64,000 bases of DNA from CATQHW01 sp965215345 (GCA_965215345.1 CBDCDL010000002.1:3596001-3660000), one strand, 5' to 3'; shown: positions 17,754 through 26,399, numbered from the stretch's first letter. The notes: generated from the letters alone by a model not told the origin. Program-made: numbers and translations.

Positions 17754-19016
17754 TCAACCATGCGGTGTTGACCGAATCGTGCCGTCCCGGTCGACAGGGA
17801 TCGGCTCGGCCGCCGGGGTGGCCCCGGGCTCGGGCATGGGAACCGGCTCCAGCGACGCGCCGCCTGGCTCCGAGCCCGTCGGGCGCCGGACTGCGCCGGT
17901 CAACGGCGCGTAAGCGACTCTCAGGTGAGGGGTCTCGATGCGCCGGCCGCCGCGGTGGCGGGAGATCATCGCCGCCTCCAGCACCCCGGTGGTGAGCAGC
18001 GTCCGCTCCACCGGGCTCTGCGGCCGGCCAGACAGCAGGAAGTCCTCGACGGCCAGGCCGAAGTAACTGAAGTGCGCGTGGTTGGGTCCTTCGTCCCCGT
18101 GGTACTCGCACGCGTCCACGCGTCCCGCACGCCGGCCGGCGTAGGCGAATGTGCGGACGTAGCCGTCGTCGCCGAGCATCAGCACCGTGCCGAGCAGGCC
18201 GTCGGCATATTCGAGCAGGAACACGTGCGGATCGCTCACGCGCTCGGGCGCCAGCCGGTCGGGTCCGGGGTTCGTGACGCGCAGCGCGGCGTCGGCCAAG
18301 TCGGCCGGCCAGCGGCCATCGTCTGCGGCCCGCCACACGTCGTCGCCTGACAGGCACGTCACGGCCACGACCCCGGTCTCGCCGCCCGCGCGGCGCTCTA
18401 CCTGGCACTGCAGGGACTCCAGGGCGTGGAACCCGTAGCGCTCCAGCATGTGGAACCCGGTGGCGAGCGCCTCGTCGAGCGGAGCGCCGGCCGGATGCTC
18501 GAAGTTCGGCCGCCGCCAGTGGACGGGAAGCGAGGAGCCGGCCCAGAGCGGCGCGCGCAACTCGCGTGCGGTGTCGTACATCCAGCGGGCGTCGGCCCAC
18601 CGGTAGGACAGGTGCTTGTCCACGAACACCGGCACGGGCCGCCCGTGCTCGGCGATCACCCCGCACACCTGCTCGAAGAGCCAGCGGCGCGGCAGCATCT
18701 CCTGGCCCAGGGCGGTGCGCGGATAGTCGCCGTGCTCGCCGATCAGCAGAACCCCGTCCACGGCCAGATGGCCGGTGCCCAGGGTCAGGGCCGCGGGAAC
18801 GCTCTGGTACACCGGTACGTCGAACCGGCGGGCGAGCTGCAGTCCCACGTCGTCCCGGTGGATCTGATCGATGTACAGCGAGACGACGCGGGTGCGCGGC
18901 GGGACCAGCCCCTCGTCGGTGGGAAAGCCGGTGAGGAACTTGGCCGCCAGGACGCCGGCGTGGCTGTTCGGGAAGAACGTGGTCGTGATCGCGGCGATGC
19001 GAGCATGCCGGGCCAT
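17754..19016 (-). CDS. Conserved hypothetical protein, oxidoreductase-associated type
   Basis: A 420-residue protein I do not assign a reaction. Recognisable family segments include 'RIAAITTTFFPNSHAGVLAA', 'RVVSLYIDQIHRDDVGLQ', 'LAVDGVLLIGEHGDYP', 'VPVFVDKHLSYRW' and 'HALESLQCQVERRAGGETGV'. These occur in a widespread soil and aquatic family often labelled Gfo/Idh/MocA-related, though a clear GxGxxG nucleotide loop is not visible. The C-terminus is Pro/Glu-rich. Its first 86 bases and about 95 bases upstream are duplicated in decayed form at 22505-22687. Confidence 0.72.
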   Translation of the reverse strand: MARHARIAAITTTFFPNSHAGVLAAKFLTGFPTDEGLVPPRTRVVSLYIDQIHRDDVGLQLARRFDVPVYQSVPAALTLGTGHLAVDGVLLIGEHGDYPRTALGQEMLPRRWLFEQVCGVIAEHGRPVPVFVDKHLSYRWADARWMYDTARELRAPLWAGSSLPVHWRRPNFEHPAGAPLDEALATGFHMLERYGFHALESLQCQVERRAGGETGVVAVTCLSGDDVWRAADDGRWPADLADAALRVTNPGPDRLAPERVSDPHVFLLEYADGLLGTVLMLGDDGYVRTFAYAGRRAGRVDACEYHGDEGPNHAHFSYFGLAVEDFLLSGRPQSPVERTLLTTGVLEAAMISRHRGGRRIETPHLRVAYAPLTGAVRRPTGSEPGGASLEPVPMPEPGATPAAEPIPVDRDGTIRSTPHG

Positions 19017-19505
19017 CGGTGCGTCGGGAGCGTAGCAGAGTCGGCGGTTCAGTCATCCGTGGGGCTTTGCGGGCCAGTGTGCGGTACGGGTCGCCGGTGG
19101 CCGCATGCGGTCCGCGCGGGGGCACGAACCGCTTCATCCAGCGATAGTGCCACCAACGCCGAAACGCTGACTGATAACCCTTGACAGGTTGTTTCGTTCT
19201 CTGGAAGAGTACGGCAATGATCATGCGCTGTGGGCAAGGCCGAGTGTCCGGTGAGGGACCCGATCTGCGTCGAGCCGAGGCGGTGGGCCCCAGCGTAGCT
19301 TCAGGTGCCCGAAAGGCGTCCCCCCGTCATGGCCACCGATCCGGCACGCCGGCGACACGGTGACGTCACGCTGAACGGCGGTGCGGACGCCGGGAACGTT
19401 CGAACGTTCAGATTTAACTTGAATCAAGGAGCGACGAGGCACTACCATAGCAAGCAAGCTGAGATAGTGAACTTACCCGGCTTCATGGCGGGACAGGAGG
19501 TAACC
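19017..19505. other. Intergenic region upstream of exported-protein pair
   Basis: A 489-base gap between a minus-strand gene and the plus-strand lipoprotein. Its left part (to about 19110) is the source-like copy of the block repeated at 22505-22687. It also holds the GAACGTTC palindrome listed separately. A TTGACA at 19181-19186 lacks a convincing -10 partner. No gene is supported here. Confidence 0.6.
19394..19409. promoter_or_regulatory. 16-bp perfect palindrome, candidate operator
   Basis: GAACGTTCGAACGTTC reads identically on both strands and consists of two head-to-tail GAACGTTC units. It lies 96 bases before the lipoprotein ATG and is followed by an AT-rich patch unusual for this DNA. 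Such sites bind dimeric repressors. It does not match the GAAC-N4-GTTC spacing of Gram-positive LexA boxes. The regulator is unknown. Confidence 0.35.
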
Positions 19506-19823
19506 ATGAAATACGTGATGGGTATAGTCGCCGCGGCGGCGATACTGGCGATGGCTGGCTGCAGGGGGGCGACGCCGAGCCCGGATCCGGTGGTGCCGAC
19601 TCCGGAGCCTCCGGTGGTGCCGACTCCGGAGCCGGAGCCGGAGCCGGAGCATGAGATTGTCGAGTCCCTGACAGGGGAAGAGACGATAGTAGGCCAATGG
19701 TTCTGCGCGTCGAGCACGGCGGAGGTGACGCTGGGCAATTGCACCGCCTTCGACGGCAACATGGCGGTGGAAATCGAGCCTGACGGGACCGGCTCACAGC
19801 TGGAAGTGTTTCGGAGGTCATAG
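19506..19823 (+). CDS. Small Pro-Glu-rich lipoprotein
   Basis: A 105-residue protein with a classic lipoprotein signal: charged start, hydrophobic core and lipobox 'LAMAGC' with Cys19. The mature N-terminus is a Pro-Glu-Thr linker with two 'VVPTPEP' repeats followed by a 'PEPEPEPE' run, then a short globular tail with two more cysteines. The ATG at 19506 is set by a near-perfect AGGAGGT four bases upstream. No family is recognised. The next exported protein starts one base after its stop, so the two are probably one operon acting in the envelope. Confidence 0.75.
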   Translation: MKYVMGIVAAAAILAMAGCRGATPSPDPVVPTPEPPVVPTPEPEPEPEHEIVESLTGEETIVGQWFCASSTAEVTLGNCTAFDGNMAVEIEPDGTGSQLEVFRRS

Positions 19824-19824
19824 C

Positions 19825-20241
19825 ATGAAACGCATACTGATCGCTCTTGTCGTTACAGCAATGGCGGCGTCGGCGTCGCTGACCCTTCTTGCCTTTTCTC
19901 CGATACCGGACGAAGGACTTGACGACGGTTTCCGCATCGACGGACAGGAAGATGATCTCGTGTGGGATCGCGGTGAGTCGCTCTCATGGGAGGTGGAGGA
20001 AGATAGGAGCAGCCTGGAAGATAGGAGCAGCCTGACCGTGGACGGTGTGACGTACACACTGAAAGAGCAGACGCCCAACGTGGTAAAGCTCGTCTCTGCT
20101 GATGGCAAAGAGCACTACCTGTTTCGCATCGGGTCGGATGAGTACAATAGTATGATAGAATATCGGGAGTGTGTCGACGCGGGCCGTAGCGACTGCGTCA
20201 ATCCGCTCGATGGACTTGATCCAGGGGATCCAGTGACTTGA
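19825..20241 (+). CDS. Exported hypothetical protein
   Basis: A 138-residue protein with a signal peptide (residues 1 to about 23) and an acidic mature domain. It contains an in-frame 18-base tandem duplication giving 'EDRSSLEDRSSL'. The C-terminal half, 'GVTYTLKEQTPNVVKLVSAD' and 'YLFRIGSDEYNSMIEYREC', has alternating strand-like character and two Cys. No family is recognised. It follows the lipoprotein gene directly and is succeeded by a strong hairpin, so this two-gene unit looks complete. Confidence 0.65.
   Translation: MKRILIALVVTAMAASASLTLLAFSPIPDEGLDDGFRIDGQEDDLVWDRGESLSWEVEEDRSSLEDRSSLTVDGVTYTLKEQTPNVVKLVSADGKEHYLFRIGSDEYNSMIEYRECVDAGRSDCVNPLDGLDPGDPVT
19999..20034 (+). repeat. 18-bp perfect tandem duplication inside a coding region
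   Basis: Two adjacent identical 18-base units (gaagataggagcagcctg) add six residues in frame to the exported hypothetical protein. It is probably a slippage event, and the copy number may vary between strains. Confidence 0.9.
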
Positions 20242-20257
20242 TCCGTGATGAGACCTG

Positions 20258-20286
20258 CCGGCCCCCCTTCGCGTGGGGGGGGCCGG
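20258..20286 (+). terminator. Strong GC hairpin after the exported-protein pair
   Basis: A perfect 10-bp stem, CCGGCCCCCC pairing with GGGGGGCCGG, lies 16 bases beyond the stop at 20241. No U-tract follows, so intrinsic termination may be weak, but the position fits a transcript end or mRNA-stabilising structure. Confidence 0.6.
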
Positions 20287-20301
20287 GCTAGACGGAGTGT
20301 A

Positions 20302-20712
20302 GCTGCGCGGCTCGTTCCGACCGGCTGACGAGATGTGCGCGGTGCGCTCGCTGTTGCGCCATCGCGACGGCTTGGTCAAGACCGCCGCACGCAGCGTGCA
20401 GCACAGGCAGAAGGCGTACGACCGGCTTGGCCATCACCGACGCCATCCTGGCCGGAGAGCGCGACCCTGAGTGCTTGGCGGCGCTGGCCCACCGGCGGAT
20501 CAGAGCCAGCCGCCACACGATGATCAAGGCGCTGGAGGGCGATTGGCGATCCGAGCATCTGTTCACGCTGCGCCACGCGCGCCAGACCTCTGCGCATTAC
20601 CAACAGCTCATCAGCGAGTGTGACCAGGAGATGGAGGCCCGCATCGGCGCCTTCGAGCAGACGCACGAACCGCCGGCCGCGACCTGCACGGACCCGCAAT
20701 CCCCGCAGTCCG
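20302..20712 (+). pseudogene. Internal fragment of an IS110 transposase with deletion
   Basis: This block is nearly identical to the middle of the complete IS110 transposase gene at about 27012-27470, on the same strand. Roughly 60 bases are missing after 'AYD', and scattered substitutions are present. It has neither the N-terminal DEDD residues nor the C-terminal catalytic serine region. It ends abruptly at about 20712, exactly where the outer-membrane-protein reading frame begins. This is a dead remnant of an earlier insertion, and its arrival or decay removed the native leader of the next gene. Confidence 0.88.
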
Positions 20713-20713
20713 G

Positions 20714-22441
20714 GTGGCGATGACGACCGACGGATTCACTACACACCCGGCAGGCTGTTTGGTACGTTGCGGAGGGTGGGGCGCTCTGCGATCGTTCGGC
20801 GCGGCGGTCGTGGTGCTGATCGGTGCGGCCGCCTCACTCGGCGCCCAGCAGTTGTTCGACCCCGCCGACCGCATCTACCGGCACCTTGCCATCTGGGAGC
20901 AACGGGGCTACGTGTCGCCGCTGCCGGAGTTGCGACCCTTTGCCCCGCAGCTGGTGGTCGAACTCCTGCGGCAGGTGGTGGCCGTGGGTGATCGGCGCGA
21001 CAGCGAGCTGGCCGAGTCCTATTTGATGGCGCTGTCGCCTGACGCGGAAGGCGACTCCCCGGTCCTTCCGCCATTCCACACCAGCGTCCGCGCCGACCTG
21101 TCGTCGGTACCGGAAGACGCCGTACAGGACGCACCGCGTACCCGGATCACTGCGGAAATCGCGCCCATCTACGTCACCGAGGGGTTGCTCGCGTACTCTG
21201 CCGCTTTCCAGGCTTGGTGGCAGAACGGGCACGAACCGTTGCTGCGGCACACGGTCCCCCGCGTCCCGGCGAATGAGCTCACCGTGCCTTACGATACAAA
21301 CGGAGCCGGTGTTGCGGTTGACGTGCGTGCGGCGGCAGCGTTCGGCGTGCCCGGCCTGCACCTGCAGGCCGGCTTCGTACAGCACGAGTTCGGTTCGGCT
21401 CTGCAGGACAGTGTGGTGTTGGCCGCCGGCGCGCCGGCCGCGGCGCAGTTCAGTGCCGTCTATCGTGGCGAGGCATTCACCTACACCGCCGCGTTCCTGG
21501 AACTGGTGGCCCAGCAGGCGGCAACCAGGGCCGGCTACCGCTACGACCTCAAGTCGGGTTGTCCCGACGACAGACACGACTGCCCCGTGTCGTATCAAGG
21601 CTTTCCTTCCAAGTACCTCATGCTCCACGCGCTGCAGTGGCATCCACTCCCGTGGCTGAGCGCTACCGCGTTCTCGACCAAGCTGTTCGGTGGGCGGATC
21701 TCACTGTACCAACTGCTGCCGACGGCTTCCATCATCGAGCCCTATACACTCAACTACGACAATGGATTTCTCGGTGGTTCGATGCGGTTCCGATTGCCGG
21801 CGGCGACCAGCGCCGCCGTGACCCTGTTCATTGACGACCTCTTCTACTCTCGTAACGATGGCATCCGACTGTTCGGCAACAAGATGGCGGGGCAGGCGGC
21901 GGTCTCCTGGGCGCCGTCCTGGCTGCGAGGGATGGTGTCCGTCGATTACCTGTTCTTGACGCCTTACATGTATACCCATTCCAGCCATCAGACTCTGCAC
22001 TATCTCACCTACACTCATCGCGGGCAGCCGCTCGGGAGCAGGCTCCCGCCCAACTCGGACCAGTGGACCCTCGCGGGGTTCCTGACCCCGGCAGAGTGGC
22101 TCGATCTGGAGCTGGCCGCACGCGCCATACGCCACGGCAACGCCTCGGATCCGACGCAACGTCTGTTTCCGGGGCCCTACGACGACGGTTCGATCTGGGA
22201 CGACGGTTACGACAGTAACGAGAAGGTGACCTTCTACGGAGCCCCCAACTTCCTCAACCAACCGGTACTGGAGCGAGTCTATCAGTTCGAAGTCGCGGCC
22301 GCGGGTCGGGTGCCGCTGCCGCCGGTGGAGCTGACAGCGCGCATGAGCTACGGCATCGAGTACGTCGAAAACCTGGACCTGATAGAAGGCGCAACGGCGA
22401 CCAACCACCTGTTCGGAGCGCAGGTCGGCATCAGTTTCTGA
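20714..22441 (+). CDS. Outer-membrane beta-barrel protein, Wzi-like
   Basis: A frame of 575 codons. A hydrophobic signal ends near 'AASLGAQQLFDPADRIYRHL'. The motif 'IYRHLAIWEQRGYVSPLPEL' followed by 'RPFAPQLVVELLRQVV' is typical of Wzi/capsule-assembly-like envelope proteins of spirochaetes and Bacteroidetes. The body alternates short amphipathic strands, and the protein ends 'FGAQVGISF', a terminal Phe as expected for Omp85-dependent insertion. The start is uncertain: the GTG at 20714 lies two bases past an IS110 remnant, and residues before the signal peptide look unnatural. An inner Met or Leu start may be used. Confidence 0.68.
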   Translation: MAMTTDGFTTHPAGCLVRCGGWGALRSFGAAVVVLIGAAASLGAQQLFDPADRIYRHLAIWEQRGYVSPLPELRPFAPQLVVELLRQVVAVGDRRDSELAESYLMALSPDAEGDSPVLPPFHTSVRADLSSVPEDAVQDAPRTRITAEIAPIYVTEGLLAYSAAFQAWWQNGHEPLLRHTVPRVPANELTVPYDTNGAGVAVDVRAAAAFGVPGLHLQAGFVQHEFGSALQDSVVLAAGAPAAAQFSAVYRGEAFTYTAAFLELVAQQAATRAGYRYDLKSGCPDDRHDCPVSYQGFPSKYLMLHALQWHPLPWLSATAFSTKLFGGRISLYQLLPTASIIEPYTLNYDNGFLGGSMRFRLPAATSAAVTLFIDDLFYSRNDGIRLFGNKMAGQAAVSWAPSWLRGMVSVDYLFLTPYMYTHSSHQTLHYLTYTHRGQPLGSRLPPNSDQWTLAGFLTPAEWLDLELAARAIRHGNASDPTQRLFPGPYDDGSIWDDGYDSNEKVTFYGAPNFLNQPVLERVYQFEVAAAGRVPLPPVELTARMSYGIEYVENLDLIEGATATNHLFGAQVGISF

Positions 22442-22504
22442 TCCGGCGCGCGTGGGGTAACGCCGAGAACCATCCTGGTGGCTGGTCGAATCCACAAGCG
22501 GCAG

Positions 22505-22687
22505 GTGAGGAACTTGGCCGCCAGGACGCCGGCGTGGCTGTTCGGGGAAGACGTGGTTCGTAATCGCGGCGACGCGAGCATGTCGGGCCATCGGTGCGTA
22601 GGCAGCGTAGCGGAGTCGGCGGTTCAGTCGTCCGCTCTGTGCCTGCGGGCCACTGTGCGGTACAGGTCGCCGGTGACCGCATGCGCG
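22505..22687 (+). repeat. Decayed duplicate of the 5' end and leader of the gene at 17754-19016
   Basis: This block matches 18931-19110 in the same orientation with scattered substitutions and small indels. It covers the first 86 coding bases (minus strand) and the sequence upstream. A one-base shift converts the start of the encoded peptide after 'ITN', so it is not a gene. The rest of the 22442-22849 gap shows nothing recognisable. Confidence 0.8.
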
Positions 22688-22849
22688 CCGTCGGTGATCA
22701 GACCGGCGTCACGCATGATGGCGGCAAGCGCGTGGACGCCGTCACGACGTGGATACGTGCCTCATCAATGCTGGCGGCAGCATGCAGGCCGGCGCCGGTC
22801 GCGTCCAGTTGACGCGGCCGGGACGCGGGTCCTCAATAGCGGAGTGGGT

Positions 22850-23254
22850 ATGTTCCAGGTCGGTGTGACGGTCTCCAACGTGGACGAGCCTGCCGGGAGC
22901 TTCACCGAACGCTTCTGGGTCGATACGGGGGCACTCTACACGTTCATACCGGAGGACCGGCTGCACGCGATCGGCGTCGAGCCCTTGCGGAGCCGAGAGC
23001 TGCTCCCGGCCGACGGCCGCCGCGACCGCCGCCTCATGGGCGAGGCGAAGCTGGCGATCGAGGGTCTCGAAGATGCCCTGACCTGCCAGGTCATTTTCGC
23101 CCCGGCGGGTTCGCTGTGCCTGCTGGGGGCGACGGCGCTGGAGGCGTTCGGCGTGGACGTCGATCCGGTCTCCAGGCGGCTGAAACCCATCCTCGCCATC
23201 ATCGGCGGCTTCCTCGGCAGCAGCCCGCCCGAGACGGACGAGCCAGTCGCCTGA
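22850..23254 (+). CDS. Retropepsin-like aspartic protease domain protein
   Basis: A 134-residue single-domain protein. 'FWVDTGALYTFIPEDRL' is the D-T-G-A active-site loop, followed by a flap-like segment. 'SLCLLGATALEAFGVDVDP' is the second psi-loop hydrophobic-Gly-hydrophobic motif. Length equals one monomer of bacterial clan AA proteases, which dimerise. No signal peptide is seen with the ATG at 22850; the longer frame upstream covers duplicated debris. It lies 14 bases before a GNAT gene, with which it may be co-transcribed. The substrate is unknown. Confidence 0.75.
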   Translation: MFQVGVTVSNVDEPAGSFTERFWVDTGALYTFIPEDRLHAIGVEPLRSRELLPADGRRDRRLMGEAKLAIEGLEDALTCQVIFAPAGSLCLLGATALEAFGVDVDPVSRRLKPILAIIGGFLGSSPPETDEPVA

Positions 23255-23268
23255 CGGACTTCACGCGC

Positions 23269-23802
23269 ATGGCGCATGACTTCAACGCGGCCGGGCCGCA
23301 TCGGCTGCGGGACGGGACGACGGTCACGCTGCGCAGCGTGCTGGCTGCCGACACCGACCGGTTCGTCGAGTACTTCGACGGGCTGTCCGAGCGCAGCCGC
23401 CACTTCTTTCGTCCGTTCGCGTTCGAGCGGGCGAGCGCCGAAACGGTCACCTCCGACCTCGATTCGGAGGACTGGTTCCGGATCGTCGCCACCGCCGACC
23501 GCGGCGGACGGGAAGCGATCGTCGGCTACGCGTGGCTGCAGGACCTGAGCGGGCCCGACGTGCCCATGCTCGGCATCGGTCTCGTCGACGCCTGGCACGA
23601 GCGCGGCATCGGCCGGCTGCTGCTGCGCGCCCTGCTCGACGTGGGCCGCGGCATGGGCCTGAAGGCGATCCGGCTGGGCGTCAACGACGACAATCCGCGC
23701 GCCATCCACGTCTACGAGTCGGTCGGCTTCCGGCACGATCCGTCCAAGCCGCCGCAGGACCGCAACTCGTTCAAGCAGATCTACATGATCTGCGATCTGT
23801 GA
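23269..23802 (+). CDS. GNAT-family N-acetyltransferase
   Basis: A 177-residue acetyltransferase. The opening 'LRDGTTVTLRSVLAADTDRF' is typical of the family, 'HERGIGRLLLRALLDVG' is the acetyl-CoA-binding R/Q-x-x-G-x-G/A motif A, and 'AIHVYESVGF' is motif B. The end overlaps the convergent GH67-N-like gene by 22 bases. A short stretch resembling 'LLDVGRGMGLKA' recurs in a chimeric remnant near 43600. The acceptor substrate is unknown. Confidence 0.85.
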   Translation: MAHDFNAAGPHRLRDGTTVTLRSVLAADTDRFVEYFDGLSERSRHFFRPFAFERASAETVTSDLDSEDWFRIVATADRGGREAIVGYAWLQDLSGPDVPMLGIGLVDAWHERGIGRLLLRALLDVGRGMGLKAIRLGVNDDNPRAIHVYESVGFRHDPSKPPQDRNSFKQIYMICDL

Positions 23803-26201
23803 GCGGCGATCGTCCCGTCGACGAACTCCCGGCCCGATTCGATCGAGGCGATGACGTTCTGGTTGAACCGGAACAGCAGGTGGCGCTCCGCCTTCTCGTC
23901 GCTGTAGGCGAGCATCTGTCCCGCCGCGCCACGCGCATGGCGGTCGGCGCGCTGCAGCGCCGCCCGGCATCGCTCCAGCCGGTCGCCCGCGCCCGCCGGG
24001 TCTCGATCCAGCCGGGCCAGGTAGGCGCGGTCGAGCTCGATCCGGGCCTCCTCGCACGAGCGCAGGACGTCGAAGTAGGCGGCGAAGTTCCCGGTCTTGA
24101 AGATCACGTAGTCCAGCTCGTTGCGTGACCCGGGAAGCACCCGCGGCCGGGCGGATCGGAGCAGGCCGACCACGGCCCGATACTGGGCGGCGCGGCGCTG
24201 CCAGAGCAGGTCCGGGCGCAGCGCGCGGTCCTCTTCGTGCTCGCCGCCGACCGCATTGCGGCGCCAGAACCAGAACGTTCCGGACTGGTCCCAGGACGCG
24301 GCGATGTCGCGCTCCAGCTCCTCCCTGCCGACCTCCAGGGGCTCGCGCGCGTAGTCGACGTCGGTCCGCAACCGGCACGGGGAGAAGTCGTGGAAGGACA
24401 CGAAGATCTCGCTGCGGCCCCACCAGACCAGCGCGCGCTCGTGCTCCTCCAGCAGCACGTACGCCTCGGCGAGCTGATCGGCGGCATCCCGTCCGTAGAG
24501 GCGCTCGAGGTAGGCAGGGTAGAAGGACTCGCAGTCCAGGTCGGGAGCCCAGCAGCCGTCGGCAAGGAAGCGGGTCGTGCACTCCTGTCCTCGCTCCTTG
24601 CCGAGCTGGCCGATGATCCCGGTGGCCCCGAACCGCTCGGCCCCGGTGACGATCTGGTCGCGGTCGAACATGGTCGCGTGCACCTGCATGTGCAGCTCGC
24701 AGCCGTCGTCGACGATGCGCGGCACCACCACCAGGTCGCGGCCGGGCATGCCTTCATACCGCTCCATGAGGGGTCCGGCGTTGCCGCAGTTCTCCATGTT
24801 CGCGATCCACGCGTCCGCGGGCAGCACCGCGTCGAGCGCGCGCATCAGGTAGCCGCGGAAGAGAACGCCCACACCGATCTGAGCCTCCGGGTGATGGCGT
24901 TTCAGGCGCCGGATCAGCTCGGCGGCCAGGTACATCTGCAGCGCGTCGCACTCCAGGTCGCGGGGCGTCCGGGGTATCAGGTTGCCCGTGGCGTGGATCT
25001 CCTCCAGGGAAGGGATGTGCTCCAGGATGGCCGCCGACTCGCCGAGCAGTGCGCGCGTGCGCGGGTCGTCGAAATCCGGGCTGTGTTCCGGCGCCCAGAA
25101 GCCGTAGGAATCGGCCTCGGGGTAGGTCTCGATGATCGCGCGCATGGCCAGCTCCCAGATGTCCAGCGCGGCCGGATCGCCGGGCGCCACCGCCACGCCG
25201 CAGTAGCGCTGGAAGCTGTAGCTTTCGCTCGGCGCGAGGCCGTGATCGACCTTGGCGCTCTGCGGGGCCAGGTTGGGCGGGACGAAGGGGAGCTCGCCGG
25301 TGACCAGCCGGACCTGCACCTGCCGCCGGTGCGCGTGGCGGATGATCTCGCGCAGGAACGGGATGGCGATGCGGTAGGCATCCTCCTCCGACTGGACGTC
25401 GCGGAACTCCGGCGCGCACAGCCGGTCGTGGTCGTAGCAGTCGGCGCCGATGCGCAGGTCGGCACGGGTGCCGGTGGTGGTGTGCACGCTGCGGCCCCAG
25501 GAGCGCGAGTCCTTGCCGATCGCCAGGTGCCCGGATTCGAGGGTGGTGGTGAGCTCGCCCTGCACGCCGCGGTAGGAGAGCCGGATCCAGGCCGCCCCCA
25601 TGCCCCACGCGAACTGCAGGACGTTCATCTTCAGCTTGGCGAGCTGGTCGATCAGGTGCCGGTACTCGTCGAGTCCCATGTACCAGGAGTAGCCGTGCCA
25701 GACGTGCACGCCCCGGTACTTCCTCGCGGGGTTGACCGCCACGTCCACTTCCGGCAGGTCGAGGGTGAGCTTGCGCTCGGGCACGACGTCGTTCGAGAGC
25801 TGGAACACGATGCCCAGCCGCTCCAGCAGCTCGTAGGCGGCGTACATGGTGCCGGCGGGATCGTTGCCGCCGGCGACGATCCCGCCGCGGCCGTCGAGGG
25901 CGACCGTCTTCAGCAGGTAGCCGCCTTCGGCCTTCAGCAACGTGAAGTCGACGGCGCCCCGATCGGCCAGCCGCCGCACCGCGGCGTTCTCATCGGGGCC
26001 TCCCACCAGAATCAGCGCGGCGCGGTCGCGCTCCGGGCTCCGAGGCAGCTCCGCCTCCGTGACGATCGGGAGCCTTCCGCCGCTGAGCCGCTCCAGGTGC
26101 GCCTGCAGCTCGCCTGCCACGAAGCGATGGAGCTCGTCCGCATCCGCGCCCACGACGACCGCCCCGCGCGGGGCGCCGTGCTCGAACAACGGGTTCCCCA
26201 T
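23781..26201 (-). CDS. Alpha-glucuronidase-related (GH67 N-domain) protein, copy 1
   Basis: An 806-residue protein. The N-terminal 120 residues have the GH67-N/hexosaminidase-like accessory fold ('LERLSGGRLPIVTE', 'GTMYAAYELLERLGIVFQL'). A long TIM-barrel-like region follows with 'RKYRGVHVWHGYSW', 'WGRSVHTTTGTR' and 'PEADSYGFWAPEHSPDF', which supplies acidic candidates. It closely parallels 41177-43567 along its whole length. No signal peptide is seen. The start at 26201 (ATG) is preferred over an in-frame TTG at 26210; no clear ribosome site precedes either. A role on uronic-acid oligosaccharides is inferred from the domain and from copy 2's transport operon. Confidence 0.78.
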   Translation of the reverse strand: MGNPLFEHGAPRGAVVVGADADELHRFVAGELQAHLERLSGGRLPIVTEAELPRSPERDRAALILVGGPDENAAVRRLADRGAVDFTLLKAEGGYLLKTVALDGRGGIVAGGNDPAGTMYAAYELLERLGIVFQLSNDVVPERKLTLDLPEVDVAVNPARKYRGVHVWHGYSWYMGLDEYRHLIDQLAKLKMNVLQFAWGMGAAWIRLSYRGVQGELTTTLESGHLAIGKDSRSWGRSVHTTTGTRADLRIGADCYDHDRLCAPEFRDVQSEEDAYRIAIPFLREIIRHAHRRQVQVRLVTGELPFVPPNLAPQSAKVDHGLAPSESYSFQRYCGVAVAPGDPAALDIWELAMRAIIETYPEADSYGFWAPEHSPDFDDPRTRALLGESAAILEHIPSLEEIHATGNLIPRTPRDLECDALQMYLAAELIRRLKRHHPEAQIGVGVLFRGYLMRALDAVLPADAWIANMENCGNAGPLMERYEGMPGRDLVVVPRIVDDGCELHMQVHATMFDRDQIVTGAERFGATGIIGQLGKERGQECTTRFLADGCWAPDLDCESFYPAYLERLYGRDAADQLAEAYVLLEEHERALVWWGRSEIFVSFHDFSPCRLRTDVDYAREPLEVGREELERDIAASWDQSGTFWFWRRNAVGGEHEEDRALRPDLLWQRRAAQYRAVVGLLRSARPRVLPGSRNELDYVIFKTGNFAAYFDVLRSCEEARIELDRAYLARLDRDPAGAGDRLERCRAALQRADRHARGAAGQMLAYSDEKAERHLLFRFNQNVIASIESGREFVDGTIAAHRSQIM

Positions 26202-26210
26202 CACCGCCAA

Positions 26211-26256
26211 GGAGTCTGTCGGATTTGCCGCGCAAGCGGGAAGGCCGACAGACTCC
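26211..26256. promoter_or_regulatory. Inverted repeat next to the GH67-N-like copy 1 start
   Basis: Perfect 12-base arms GGAGTCTGTCGG and CCGACAGACTCC are separated by 22 bases, about ten bases upstream of the chosen start codon on the minus strand. As RNA it would form a hairpin over the ribosome-binding region; as DNA it could be an operator. No similar element precedes copy 2. Confidence 0.5.
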
Positions 26257-26399
26257 GACGCGAAAGGTGGGGATGGGCCGAAAGCGGAGCCGTAGTAGCC
26301 GACGGTTTCGGGGCGCTTGGAGGCTGCCGGGACCGGCAGTAAAGCTCCCCCACCGGCCCGGTCGGACCGGCGTTGACATGGGAGAAACGCGGACGCTGG

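Noticed and set aside
19394..19409. LexA/SOS box
   Set aside because: The palindrome does not have GAAC-N4-GTTC spacing.
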